A DNA stretch of 64,000 nt from contig NC_081409.1 in assembly GCF_030272615.1 (NCBI RefSeq), positions 614,716,755 through 614,780,754 of the forward strand, given 5' to 3'. The DNA is from Cryptomeria japonica (taxonomy: Eukaryota > Streptophyta > Pinopsida > Cupressales > Cupressaceae). A program made the translations under genes and the position numbers. Positions 24,030 through 35,924 of the stretch are shown one piece after another (positions within the stretch are counted from its first letter, which is position 1; each line of letters opens with the position of its first letter). The notes below the pieces were generated by a model, which saw nothing but the letters and a program-made list of their open reading frames with translations, searched no databases and was not told the origin of the DNA.

Positions 24030-24720
24030 TTATTTGCAAGTTGTGCTACAAATCTTCGTATGGACTGGAGTCTCCCTTGCAAAGATCGAAGTTGACTGAT
24101 ATTTCTTGGTAGTTGCATCTCTAGGATGGCCTTGACTTTTGCTGGATCGGCTTCAATTCCTCTTTTTGAGACAATGAATCCCAAGAGCTTCCCAGAGGTT
24201 ACTCCAAAGACACATTTCTTGGGGTTTAATCTTACTTTGTATTTTTTCAATCGATCAAAAATGACTAAAAGTATGTCCAATTGTGTATCTTTGTCTATTG
24301 ATTTGCCCAAGAGGTCATCAACATAATCTTCCATAGTAATGTGCATGAGATCATGAAAGATAGTAGTCATGGCTCTTTGATATGTACCGCCTACATTCTT
24401 GAGCCCGAAGGGCATGACATTCCAACATCCAATAATTTTTCAAGCTCCGCTTTGACTAATAATGCCACTTGTGGATGCATCTTTCTTAATTTATGTTTCA
24501 CTAGTTTTACCCCCGGTTTGACTATCAAATGATGCATTACCAAATCTAGATCCAGTCCAGGCATATCAGCGTATGACAATGCAAAATTTATTTGTCACTC
24601 TGTGAAGAAACTTATGTACTTTGATCTTTCTGTCTCTATCAAAGAATGTGCTACGAATATGTTATGTGGAATTTCTTTTGTACCAATGTTTGTTTTGATG
24701 GTCTCCTCTACCAACATAGA
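24010..24720 (-). pseudogene. T2 reverse transcriptase with internal deletion
   Basis: From 24579 the frame reads the N-terminal RT part (MPGLDLDLVMHHL, then KMHPQVALLVKAELEKLLDVG). It then jumps at about 24418 straight to VMPFGLKNVGGTYQRAM, YVDDLLGKS and LNPKKCVFGV. Compared with T1, about 95 codons are missing, including the WVSN motif, the DFR motif and the motif A aspartate (LMDGF). The YVDD box (about 24312-24325) is intact. The deletion also shifts the frame. A TGA at about 24594 lies upstream. The enzyme cannot have worked after this deletion. Confidence 0.88.
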
Positions 24721-25783
24721 TTATTTTTCTTCATATGATGTCGAGAGAATGTCAAGCCTTCCATCTTCGAGTGCCTCTAAGAGGTTTTTGCCCTCAGATA
24801 CGTCCTTTCTTTTTACTTTTTTGGGGTCAGACAACGCCACAACATGGTTTTCACCATAAGACCCTTGATTTGTTTTTATTTTTATATTTTTGCAACTCGA
24901 AGGCCCAACATCCTCACCAAAATATGCCACGTTGTTGAGCTCCATAGTGTATCCTGCCTTATGGTCCCCAGGGGGAAGATAATCTTGTATGCCTAGATAG
25001 TCAAGAAAGGCCTCATCATTTTGGAATGTATCAAACTGTACAGGTCCTTCATGGTCCCAGTCAATAAGTTGGTGATGAACAAGGGGAAGGCCTTTGATGT
25101 TTTCAAAGTTAGCAGGACTAAGGGTGAAGATGAAGTTATATTCAGGTATGTCAAGGTAATTGTCGAGGTCATCATTGGCACTCTCCTCATCTGTCTTGAT
25201 TGTGAACAAATCCAAATTGTCATCACTAGTAGTGCATTCCAGGATGGGTGTCCTCATTCTTTGTGATTTTAACCTAGAACCTAGAGGCAAGGACTGTGTG
25301 GGATCCTTAGGGGTTGCTTCTTGACCAACTTTGAATTTTCTATAAATTTCTTCTTCTTCTATGGGTTCACCTAGTTCTCTGAATGTCTTGGTGAGTTCAT
25401 AGTCACTAGAGGATTTGTTTGAATCTCATTCCCATTCATTGGAGTCTGTGGAATAGCGATTCTCCTTTTGATTTTTGGCAGCTTTTATTTGTAATGCTTC
25501 TTTTGTCTTTTGAATGTTTACCTTGGAAGACATAAAACCAAGTCCTTTTGAGCATTCCTTTTTGAATGTCAATTCAGGTTGCAAAGGTTTAATGATACCT
25601 TCCTTTCTTAAGCCAAGAGGAGTTTTGCCATCATACCCAAATTTTTGTAGGATCTTGAACCCTTTGCCATATTTTTCACATGCTATGTTGATGTCATCTT
25701 GTGTATCATTTTCAGGATCTTTGTAAAGCATTTTGTATAAATCTTCTTGTTATTCTCAAATTTTGATTTCCCTTCTATCCTTC
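24721..25783 (-). pseudogene. T2 pol linker with G-patch domain
   Basis: The open part 25731-25426 contains a G-patch-like motif (YGKGFKILQKFGYDGKTPLG, then EGIIKP and CSKGLGF). G-patch domains bind nucleic acid and occur next to protease in some retroelements. After TGA at 25426 the same frame continues (25290-24721) with an acidic, Asp-rich linker containing TLSPANF and AYFGEDVG, shared with T1 (ICANDN, AYFGSQVH). Upstream the frame can be read back to 25783, where the - strand reads TTTCTTACAG/GAAGG, a plausible splice acceptor. It lies 6.6 kb from the protease because of the accessory block. Confidence 0.7.
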
Positions 25784-25787
25784 CTGT

Positions 25788-26662
25788 AAGAAATCAATCA
25801 ATTTTGTCTGCATATGAAAAGATCAAGGAAATAGAACTCAAGAGTAACATTTAACAAGGTTTTGAGACCTTCTACATTTTGAACTTATCCAAAGTTCAGG
25901 TGGGTATACCTTCTGTGAATACTTTCACACTTTAAATTTGAAATCCACAGTAAACCAGTGCTAAAAACCTGTAGATTTCATCACCTCGATGAAACTGAAA
26001 CACTAAAAGAAAAACTTGTATTCATTTTTAGTATTGATCTTCAAGAAAAGATAGAAAGAAATCCTACAATCTGATACCAGTGCCTTATCCGGGCCACAGA
26101 GTCACCTAAATCAAGCAAGAGTTTTCAAAACTGAACATTCTTGTACAATTCATCACTTTGGCTTTCATGAACCCCATACATGCCTAACATATACATAGGT
26201 TCTTTCCCACTTAACTAAAATAGTTCATCAGATTCAAAGCAGCAAACAGTTGATCTACTGATAGAAATATTTCATGCACATTTAATCCCTCTCCTAAAGA
26301 GAAAAGCCAGAAATATGTCTATAAGATTGCCTTACAATCCATGCTCATTTGAATAACCCTAGATTACTCAAATGAAACCAGCAAATTAATGAATGCACAC
26401 CAAAAGACAACACAGATTTAGGCTTGAAAAGTATTGATCTTTATTTTCATATTCATTTTGAAAATGTTACATAATTCAAAGTAATCTTTGAGAGAACCCA
26501 AAAAAAGAAACCTAGATATATTTTGCCAGAGGTTCTTTACAAAATTCTTGTGATCCTTTTCCTAATAGTCCTAGTATCCATTTATAGTATTATGGATGCA
26601 TACAAGCTTTGGACAAACCTAAGAAAAGTTTGTTACAAATCGCAATGTTCTCCAAGAAATAG
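25788..26662. other. Non-coding end of the T2 accessory block
   Basis: This stretch lies 3' of the long accessory ORF (on the - strand) and 5' of the G-patch exon. It is AT-rich. I see no ORF of note, no LTR and no clear inverted terminal repeat. A CACTGGTATCAGATTG word on the - strand near 26070-26085 resembles a primer-binding site only in part. Confidence 0.4.
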
Positions 26663-29600
26663 TTACAAGTCCTTTTCGGTATCAACGGCCTCTTCAACTT
26701 GTTGTCCCACTACAAAATCTTCTAACTGTTTCGGAACTTCTTCTTTTTGTCTGGTATATTTATCCTTCCATTCCTGGAACAAATCATCATTCAACCAAGA
26801 AAAGCTAACAACCTTCTTCTTCATTCCTTCCAGCCTTTTCCAAGTGACTCTCAACTGCCCAATCTTTGTTTCTATGAAACCATAATGTGATTTTACCTTT
26901 TCAATTTCCTCAATTGTCTTGACAAATAAGGACGTGTCATCAGTATTAATGATTCCATTTACCCTTTTGGACAAGTTGTGGTCGAGCTCTTCCAACTGTT
27001 CTTTCTCCTCTTTTAACTGAGTTGGACCAACAAAACCCCCTAGAAACATCTCATACTTGTGATCAAAATATTTCTTTCTATATACTTGGGCCTTTCTTTT
27101 TACACCTGCCATTTCTTCTAAGAGTATATTCATTTTTTTTATGAATTCACTAGTGGACCTGAGATTGTCATTTGCCTCTGCATGGGATGAACACATGAGC
27201 TCTAACTCCTTACCTATAGGCATCCACTTATTAAGAATTGGTTCCAAGGTGGTTTCATCCTCTCTTAATTCGATCAAAATATTCATAATTTTCTTCATAG
27301 AAATGTGACTGATAGAGGGCCTAACAGAATCAACAAACTTCAAAATTGTGGCTTTTACCTTTTCCTCATATTTGCTTGCAAACAAGGGTTGAGCCTGTTT
27401 CAACTTTTCCAACTCATGTTGAATAGTTTCAGCTAACTAAAAACCAAAAGGCATAGGAGAAGGGGGATATTCTATGATAGGGCTCGTAGGTAGAGGTCTT
27501 GTTGGAGGAGAGGCTATCATAAGAGTAGAGGATTCACTTGGATGGTTCTGACCTACCAACTGACCCTGAAGTCTAGCAATAATACTGTCTCTATTGGCTA
27601 CTCCTTCTTTGGCCTCATTGTAAGCCTTTAAGATTGTTTCCAATTTCAATTTGTGATCAGCATTTTCTTTTTCCTCTTTTTCTGCCACTACTACATTGAA
27701 CTTTGCAATTTCCAAGACTATGCTTGTAGCTTCCACCACCCCTGTATCTTGGACTCTTTTTACAATCATGCCTCCTAGGAGACTAGAATCTGATACATCT
27801 TTCCTTCTTTTATTTTCATCCTTCTTTAGTGACCACATGACTAAAGCAGCATTATCTTTGCTGAAGGTCACTCCTTCCATGGGTTTAGTTTCCTTCCTGA
27901 CTGCTTCAAGTACCAGAGCATCAACCATATCCCACTCAGGGAGGATTAAAACACCAGCTTTTGATACCATCTCTCTTCCCTTTTCAGGAGTAATGGTCTT
28001 GAACTCTTCAATCATTTCTTGTTTCACCTCTTCCTCCACTTGAGTTACATCTCTGTGAGGCTGCTCACTCTTCCTTTGTTCACATCTGGCTTTAAATTGT
28101 TCCATGTTTTGCTTCCATACAAATTGCATGAAGGCCCCTATTGTAACTAAGTTACCATCAGCCAGGAACTCCTCACTGGCTTGCTTGACAGTAAGGTCTA
28201 ACTCTTTACCTTTGATCTCACCATCAGTCAAGTTCATTTCAGCACTAGGTGGCTCTTTTGGCATCCCCTCTTGTGTCTCCTCATATGTGTAGGCAATCTC
28301 CCCAAGACTCCCTAACTATAACAGTTGTTTGGCCACCGCCTGCTCATCTCCTATGTGGATGGGGGATTGAGATGGAGAATACAAAGGCTCATTGGTTTGC
28401 ACTTCCTTTCCCACTCTTTGCCTTTTAGGGAAATCTTGGATGTCAATGACATCTTAAATTTCTCTTTTCCCTCTTGAAGTAGAACACTCACCAGTCACTG
28501 GCATCATCACACTGTATTTTGATTTCTTATGCATGACATAATCACCTGGTGGGATATCCTTAGCAAAAGCAGGCTTAGCTAGAACCAATTTAACCCTGTC
28601 AGGATCATTTCTCATTATAGCCTCCCTTTTTTCTTTCAAAGTTTGCATGAGGTCTTCAAAATAAATAATTAAGAATTTTATTTTTTCCTCAAAGGGATTG
28701 AAACTAGAGAGAGGGTCATAACTGCTATCAAACTGATGAATGAAGTCAAGAGCCCTAATATATGCAACCCAATTCTCTTTCCTCGGTTCTTGCTCATCCA
28801 CATTGAATTCATTCCTAATTAAGTCTTCAGGGAGCTGAAATTGGTGAGGCCTACCTTTACAAACTGCTCTCTTCCTAAACATGTCGTTGAAAAAGTCTTC
28901 AGGGTTTGCAAATCTTGAAACAGCAGTTGACAATCTATATGGTTTAAAGAATTATTCAAAATACTTCCAGCCACCTTTAGTGATCACAAAATGATGTTCC
29001 ATGGTAATAGTTGGGAAAATGGTCCCTTTACCCCTATTTGTCAGCTCTGCCTCTTGTACACCTCCAATTTGCCTTAAGACTTCAGCAATTCCTATCTTCA
29101 GTGGGACTTGATAAGGAAATAAATATAGAGTGCCTTTGAAACCATATACTCTGAAAACTGTAGAAACAGGGTACAAATACATATCTCCCCAATTATGAAC
29201 AATCTTAATAACTTCTACAAACTCCTTGGGCTTGAGGAATTCCAAGAGAGCCTTAGGAATCCTAGGGTTTTCTGTGCATAAAAGAATCCTAATCTTAGAT
29301 GCAAAGCATCTGTCAAACTTTAGATAGCTAGCATCCTCTTTGCCCCAGGATAAAATAGTACTCCAAAGTTGAACAGTCATCTCTTCCTTATCTTTCACCT
29401 TGACCAAATCCATTTCTTTTGCAAAATAATCAGCACCCTTGAACAAAAACATGTGCATTAGAAGAGAATACCATCCAAACGGTCTATCCATCTTACCATT
29501 TTTTATCCCTACCAGCCCTGCATGAATAGCATCAGTGACGTATGGCACATAATCAAATTTTATTGTCAGAGAGGGGTTTAGAATCTGTGCAATCATCAGC

Positions 29601-30204
29601 ATGTAATGGGTTGGCATGTTTTTCTCAACATCTTCTCCAAAAATCTGACAAAGTGCCCAATACATACCCTTAGCTCTTAGAGTAAACAAATTCAAGGAGA
29701 AGGGTTCCATTGTACTAGGGCCTACAACTATTAACCCTCCTATTTTAACAAAGAACTCTTTTAATGGGCCACTCCTAAGGTGATCCCTTTGTGCATCATA
29801 AACCTGGGCCAGTGATTCAAAATCAATAGGCTCTAAAAATTTGAACCCTCACTGAGCTTAAACACACTTTTGAATTCATCATCTTTAATTTCAATCAAGG
29901 CTGACCCCTTCACATTTATGATACATCTAGCCACAGGGTCATAATTTTGTGCAATCAGAGTCAACAAATCTACATCCATGAACACACCAAGGACTATAAG
30001 CTTCCCCACATCCAATTCCCATATTCTATTTAAAGGGGCAAGGGAATGTCTCTGACCAAAACCTACTTTGAACAATCCTAAACCTGACATCCCTATGTGT
30101 GGATCCCTTAACCAATTACCTTTGTCATATAGGCCATCCTCGATTCTCAAATGAGGGTTCTTTGGTACCAATTCTTTAGCCTTGGCCCCGACATTGGTAG
30201 ACAT
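26663..30204 (-). pseudogene. Unrecognised ~1,180-codon sense ORF in the T2 accessory block
   Basis: Open stretches 30204-29833, 29710-28952, 28933-28454, 28264-27437 and 27412-26663 join into one coding frame. All but the first junction are exactly in frame (separated only by stops at 28952, 28454, about 28316 and 27437). The first junction is a single frameshift near 29835 (SEGSNF continues as FKFLEPIDFESLAQVYD). I recognise no gag, protease, RT or integrase motif. The N-terminal half looks globular (WYSLLMHMFLFKGADYF, LWSTILSWGKEDASYLKF). The middle (about 28500-28300) is Pro/Ser-rich. 28264-27500 is charged and helical. The C-terminus (27412-26663) is a strong Glu/Lys coiled-coil candidate. 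The overall charge pattern suggests a structural or nucleic-acid-associated protein, but function is unknown. T1 lacks it. Confidence 0.65.
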
Positions 30205-30243
30205 AGTTAGTTGTTCTCAAAAATCATCACAAATATTCCTATC

Positions 30244-30587
30244 CTGTTAATTTACTTTTCCTGTTAACTCCCTTCATGGTGCCATCCTATTAATGCAACT
30301 ATATCAATTGAGATTTGCACAAAACTCTAATGAAACAATTCACACAGCAACACTGATTCTCAAACTACAACTAGCAAGGAAAACATAGAAAAAACCTGGT
30401 TATTCACCTGAAGAAACTCGCTCTGCACCAGCTCCTTTGCAACAAACTTGTCGAAATGGTACCAATATTCAATTGGTGTGGACCTTAATATGGCAAGTTG
30501 GCATTGAATTGAGAAATTAATCCCGCATGCTTCGGCCATCACCTCATAATTGAATTCGTAAAAATTGAATTCAAAAATAGGCTCCAA
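30244..30587 (-). other. Candidate first exon and 164-bp intron of the long accessory ORF
   Basis: On the - strand, ATG at 30587 opens 60 codons ending SEFLQ at 30408, followed by GTGAAT (donor at 30407). An acceptor CAG at 30246-30244 gives an intron of 164 bp (30407-30244). The joined frame is phase 0 and, with one TGA, leads into MSTNVGAKAKEL at 30204. The match of phase supports the splice model. The acceptor lacks a strong pyrimidine tract, so it remains tentative. Confidence 0.45.
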
Positions 30588-30599
30588 CGGACCACAAGT

Positions 30600-31880
30600 T
30601 CTCTGAGTCTTTCTCTATTTTAGTCATTTTTCCATTCCGTAGAGTTTAAAACCCTTGCACTTTTCTTTCGTGAAGAAACGACGATCATTGGATCTCAGGA
30701 ACTTGCACTGCTTTTACTCCTTCCGGTCTTTCTGTGTTAGTGATGGCGCCTACCTTCTTTTCGCTATTTCGCGAACACTAAACCATGTGCACTTTTACCT
30801 CACAAAACAACACCGGCCATTAGATCATCATTTACTTGCTCGGTCCTTACTTCCTACAGTGACCGCCAGTCTTCTTAACTAACTATGCTCAACCATGATG
30901 GTTAACTGTTTTTGCCACTTCGCGAAGACTAAACTGCAGGCATCTTTGGGCTACGAAACAACGGCAACCGTTAGATCAATCTCAAGATGTACACTATTTA
31001 ACATGCTCAGACCTTTTAAAGTGGGCCCTTTAACTCGAAGACCACTTGCTTTATTGCATCACTAGTTAACAAATCTCATGTGGCAGTCGGCTATTTGCTC
31101 AGGAAGTTCCACCGAGTTCCATTCTAAAGCTGCCACGTGTTTTACTTCACCATTCTCAACATAACTGTCGGTTGAACCAAGGTGGGATCTCAACTACCCT
31201 TCAGAGCCACGTGTATCTGACAAGTCACTAATTACCTCCACAGAACAACCCATCTATCCTGCCACATCAGCCATCGTGTGATTGCCACATCATTTCACTA
31301 TTTCATGAACTTAATCTCCATTTGACTTGAGGCTACGAATCCACAACAACCATCTAATTAAATCCTACTTAATCGGCCTTTACAACTTATGACCTGCCTG
31401 TCCTTTGGGCCCACCGACCCTTTCTCTATTTCGTAGAGCTTAAACCTTAGGCCACTTATCTTCGCGAAGAAATGACAACCGTTGGATCTTGACAACTTGC
31501 TCGTTTGTTACCTTTTCCGTGACCACCTCTGTCAGGCCCTCCACCTTTTTGCAACTTCACAAAAGGTAAAAAATGGGTATCTTTAGACCGCGAATCAATG
31601 TGAGTCGTTGATCTTTTCTGAGCTAATCACCCTTTAACCAAAGGAGTCACCTGCCTTTGGGATCTGCCAAGTCTTTCGCTACTTCGAAAAGGTTAGATCA
31701 CATGCACTTTGGTCTAGCGAAGCAATGTGAGCCGTTGGATTTAAAATAAGATGCAGTCCTTTAATCTGACGGTCAATCCTCTAGTTGAGCCCGCCTATCC
31801 TTTTCGCCATTTCACGAACATTAACCTGCTAGCATCTTTGCCTAGTGAAACAATGACAACCGTAGGATTAACAATGAGTT
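30600..31880 (-). repeat. Diverged ~127-bp tandem repeat upstream of the long accessory ORF
   Basis: A block with core TTTCGCNATTTCGCGAA, then GCATCTTT about 30 bp on, then GACAACCGTTGGATC, recurs. Anchoring on the TTC of the first palindrome gives 30635, 30768, 30919, 31302, 31430, 31556, 31683 and 31811. The last five are 126-128 bp apart, and the 383-bp gap equals three periods, where only traces remain. On the - strand this array sits just upstream of the candidate first exon, where promoter or leader sequence would be. Confidence 0.75.
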
Positions 31881-32390
31881 GCACAATTATTAAGGAGCCT
31901 GACAAACATTAGAACAAGACATAGGCAAAGGCGTAAATTTTAAAAATATTTGAAAGACCACCTAGGGAAAACCTATGGGGGAACACTTTTAATGATAAAC
32001 TGACCCTTCTTTAAGTGGCAAAAGTAATGCAGAAATAGAACACAAGGGTTTTTCAAACATAGGAAGGGCTAGAATTTCAAAAACCTTAAACCCTCATCTG
32101 ACCCAAGAAACTCAAAGGTAACAAGGCCATGCTAAACACATTTTTGCAGACTTCTAGCCAAATATGGGACAAGATACCCAATTTTTTAAATAATGATAAC
32201 ACTTCTTCCTCCACTTCACCCCACTTTTGGAAGATAGTAGGTTCCCATTTGAGTGTAATGAAGGATACCCGTTTAGAAGGATGTGGTCATCCACATTCTT
32301 TTGGTGAACTCATAACTTGTTGTACGCACATGGTTTGATTCAAAGTTTATTCACCCATGCCTCTGTCCTGATATTTCCCTTTAAGCTCAC
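31881..32390. other. Spacer between tandem repeats and T2 protease
   Basis: I see no domain here. On the - strand, immediately after the protease stop, AACAAG/GTGAGC at 32391/32390 is a good-looking splice donor. With the acceptor at 25784-25787 it would remove the whole 6.6-kb accessory block. However the join is out of phase by one base in the present sequence. Confidence 0.35.
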
Positions 32391-32403
32391 CTTGTTTTGA
32401 TGT

Positions 32404-32964
32404 CTAAGGTTTTAATGATTCAGGATCAATGTATGCAGAAGAAGGGACAGCTTCTCTATTACTTGGAATGATCGTCGCAATTTTTGGTCTCAAGTTATGG
32501 CAATATATGAATGGATTAGGATCACCATTAACCATTATTTCAACTCCATTGTGAGGAAACTTAATGCATTGGTGATATGTAGATGGGACTGCCCTCATCT
32601 CATGAATCCAAGGACGTCCTAGCAATATATTGTATGTGAGATCTAGGTCTAGGACTTGACAAGCCACATCCTTTGTAACTGGCCTAATTCTAAGAGGTAA
32701 TGTGATTGTGCCTTTGGATGAACGTTCTTCATCATCATATGCTTTGATGGTAATTTTGTTTGTAGAATTCACAACTTTATCAGAATATCCCAATTGTTTA
32801 ATAGTGCTCAATGTACAAATGTTTAGACCTGCTCCTCTGTCTATCAGGACTCGTTTTATTTGATGTTTGTGTAGGAAGGATTCAATGTGTAAAGGTGCAT
32901 TATGTGGTTGACTCATGGAGGCGTCATCAACTTCTATAAATGTAAGGGAGTGTGGAATCGAAAG
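32404..32964 (-). pseudogene. T2 retropepsin-like aspartic protease domain
   Basis: The 170-codon open part (32916-32404) shows VLIDRGAGLNIC with Asp at residue 26 of that stretch. The usual glycine or serine after it is Arg, probably a point mutation. Then follow IKQLGY, ITIKAYDDEERSSKGTITL, CQVLDLDLTYNILLGRPWI and STYHQCIKF. Each block is shared with T1 protease. The frame is separated from upstream gag by a TAA at 32965. It would mature gag-pol in the particle. Confidence 0.85.
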
Positions 32965-33660
32965 TTATCCCACCATAGCTTGAAATTGGTCCACGTTCAG
33001 ATCAGTGGGGATGGAAGTGTCTCTCAAAGTTTTTTCAAGAATGGCCTTATGTGTGGGGGATATGCGTAAGAGCTCAAGGATGGAGATAAGTGCGGGTGTC
33101 TTCCCTAATTGTTCTACAAGGTCATACTCAGGTTTGGGTGATAAGGAAGTGGTGTTTTTAGCTAGAGCACCTTGCAAGGTGAATTTACCTCGATGAGTTG
33201 TGACATTACATTCAGAGGTAGGTTCGGAAGAAGATCCAATGCCTTTTAGGACAATCTTGGGTCTTTGGGTAGAATTCTCAGGTGTTTTGTCCTTGATGAT
33301 AATGGTAGAGACATAATTGTCCATTGAAATGTGATTAACAGTTGAATCATAGTTATAGGATGCTCTAGTATAGTTGGTCTGCTCATCTATGGCTTTAGCT
33401 TTTCCCTTGTCATTTTTTGGGAATGATTCCTTAAACATCTCATGTTCTTGATTGGATGAGTGTCCCTCAATTTCAATGTCACCTCTATCAATGAGATCTT
33501 GTATGATGTTCTTCAGTCGATGACAATTTCCTATTTTATGGCCTTTTCTCTTATGAAATTCACAATACTCGTCATCATTCCACCAATTTTGTTTGACCTT
33601 TGGCTCATATGGAGGCAAATATGGAATTGTTATTATTTTGTTTGCCACTAGATTTTTCAA
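32965..33660 (-). pseudogene. T2 gag C-terminal region with CHHC zinc motif
   Basis: The open 231-codon stretch begins after a one-base frameshift near 33655. YCEFHKRKGHKIGNC fits C-x2-H-x4-GH-x4-C, the zinc-binding motif usual at this position in plant Ty3/gypsy gag, and is followed by LKNIIQDLIDRG. It continues with the CNVTTHRG linker and a helical ISILELLRISPTHKAIL segment leading to the protease. T1 5220-6400 is the orthologous piece. Confidence 0.8.
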
Positions 33661-35416
33661 AAACTGGCTCTAGTGGTTCTCCCAATGGAGTGTACTTCCT
33701 TTGTGACTTTGAAGTTGTTTGAGTATTTACTTGATTGTTTGTAGAGCTTGATCCTAAAAAAATAATTTTGGGCCGTACTATATTGGCATCAACAACACCA
33801 TCATTGACTGTGTTCTTGTTTTTATTCCAAAATCTTGGCTTGTCTTTTCCTTTAAAGTCCTCTTTTTTCTCTTTAAATATTTTGATGACACCTTGTTCAA
33901 TTAGGACCTTCTATGTTGCTAAGCCTTTTTCAATAACATCCTTGAAGGTGGACAAACAAGCTTTTCTCAACTCATAACCAATGTCTTTGTTAACATTCTA
34001 GGTGAACATCTCTACCATTTGTTTCTGTGGAATTTCAAAAGAGCATATGTTGGCTAGATTTTTCCATCTTTGTAAAAATGATGAAAAAGATTCTCCATCC
34101 TTTTGCTTGGTGTTGCACAAGGTAGTGATTGATATGTCTGTCTCTATGTTGTATGAGAAATGTTGGATAAATGCCTCTGCTAGATCACCCCAAGACTTAA
34201 TTCCAGGTGGGAGTTGGGATAACCATTCCATAGCTTGATCACCTAAGCTCTGTGGGAATGATCTCATCAAATATGTCTCTTCTGCTGCTACCTCAATGCA
34301 AGTTGTGAAAAATTGTCTTATATGTGCCTTAGGATCTCTTTTTCCTCTGTACTTATCAAACTTAGGTGTCACAAAGTGTGTAGGAAATGGAGGCATTGGA
34401 ATTCTTTTTTCAAATGGATAAGGACATATGTCTCTCATTGTGTAAGTTGGCTTTGGTGCATTTATATCCTCCATTTTCTTTTGTAAGTCCTTGATTTGTT
34501 GTTCCAAATTGTTCTTAGGTGGAGACCAACTTCTTGGACCATACCCCATGCTTGAGGTGTCGGGTGGAAGAGGAACATACTTCATATATGGATGATATTG
34601 ATCATACACATGTTCATATGGAGGAGGTCTATAATGATGTTGCGTATATGGACCACTTGGTATAGAGTCATGATGAGGAATGGGATATATGTTTTGTCTA
34701 GGTATACCATACTCTATAGGAATGTCATGAGTTTGGTCTAGTGTGTTGCCCCCAAATTTGACATGGGGTTTCCTTGTGTCCAAATTTTGAACATGCCTTT
34801 GGATATCCAATTGCTTTGGTAGTTGATCCTTATCATTGGTATGTGATTGAGTATATTTTTCTACATAAGACTTCCATAATGGTCTGTGAAGGTGAGTATC
34901 ATATGCTTGACCATGTGTGTATGGGACCTCTAGTTTTTGAAACAAAGATGATGGTGATTCAGGCACAAGATGTGGTCCTCTATTGCCTCCACTATTAGGC
35001 CTCCTTTGATCCATGTTGAGGTGAGGTTGTTGCAAAGGTTGATTTTCCATTATTTGAGACATGTAAAAATCATGAAGGATCTTGGCTCCACTTTGTGCCA
35101 TCACTTGTAAGAATTGTTGTCCATCTCTCCTCATTATTTCCTCAACCAATCGATTAAAATGGGGATCCATAATGGAGTCTTCCACTTCTGCTGAATATAC
35201 TGAAATGTTGTCCATATTGTCTTTGTGTGTATCATTGTTGTTTGTGTTATCCATGTTCTCAACATTTGGAATGTTTCTATAGGCGTCCATGTCAGGTAAT
35301 GTACTATGATCAGAATTGAAAAAGACATCATTGTCATACTCATAGGCACTCATGTTTGCGGACTCTTGAGCCTCTTTAGCTTCTCTCCTAGATTTTTGGG
35401 AACTGGTTTCAACCAT
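33661..35416 (-). pseudogene. T2 gag (capsid) ORF
   Basis: A clean 472-codon ORF (35416-33998) has an acidic and Asn-rich N-terminus, a Pro/Tyr/His-rich middle and a C-terminal retrotransposon gag (capsid) domain: KFDKYRGKRDPKAHIRQF, then YLMRSFPQSLGDQAMEWLSQ, SWGDLAEAFIQHF, GESFSSFLQRWKNLA. After TAG at 33998 the frame runs on through DKPRFWNKN to the frameshift near 33655. Gag forms the cytoplasmic particle that encloses element RNA. Its integrity contrasts with the antisense PMD gene in the same element. It is the first gene after the long leader; the ATG at 35416 is preceded by no better candidate. Confidence 0.9.
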
Positions 35417-35924
35417 GAACTAGGTCTTGACCAAGATGTGTGAGACTAGATAAAAATGGAAAGAATATGGAAGACCAAAAGTTGGATGGAATGTAAATGA
35501 ATCTAAGGCGTACTTGCAATGTCCAAAGTGTAACACCAAGTATGTATGTAGTAGAGTAGGTGTGACTTCCAAAGAGATGATAGCTTCTCTTGATGAGGTA
35601 AGTTGACCTTGACTCTAAGTAAGACCAAATGAGACCCAAAGGTGATAGACCTTGATGAGGGACCACTTAGCAAAATGTTGTTGTATGTAGTGTGTTGACC
35701 AAGCAAGATGAGGACAAGCAAGTGACCTTTTGACTCAAGTTTAGACAAATGTGAATGTAATGCAAGATGTAAAGTAATGATGGACTTTGTGAGACCCAAA
35801 GATAGGTTGAATGCTAGATGAAAACCTGGAGAAATAACCTAGGAAGCTCAAGAATTCTGAAACTGATTGCTCTTGTTTGTTGGATTGTAAATGTTTTTCA
35901 ATTCTGAACACAAACATTCCTATA

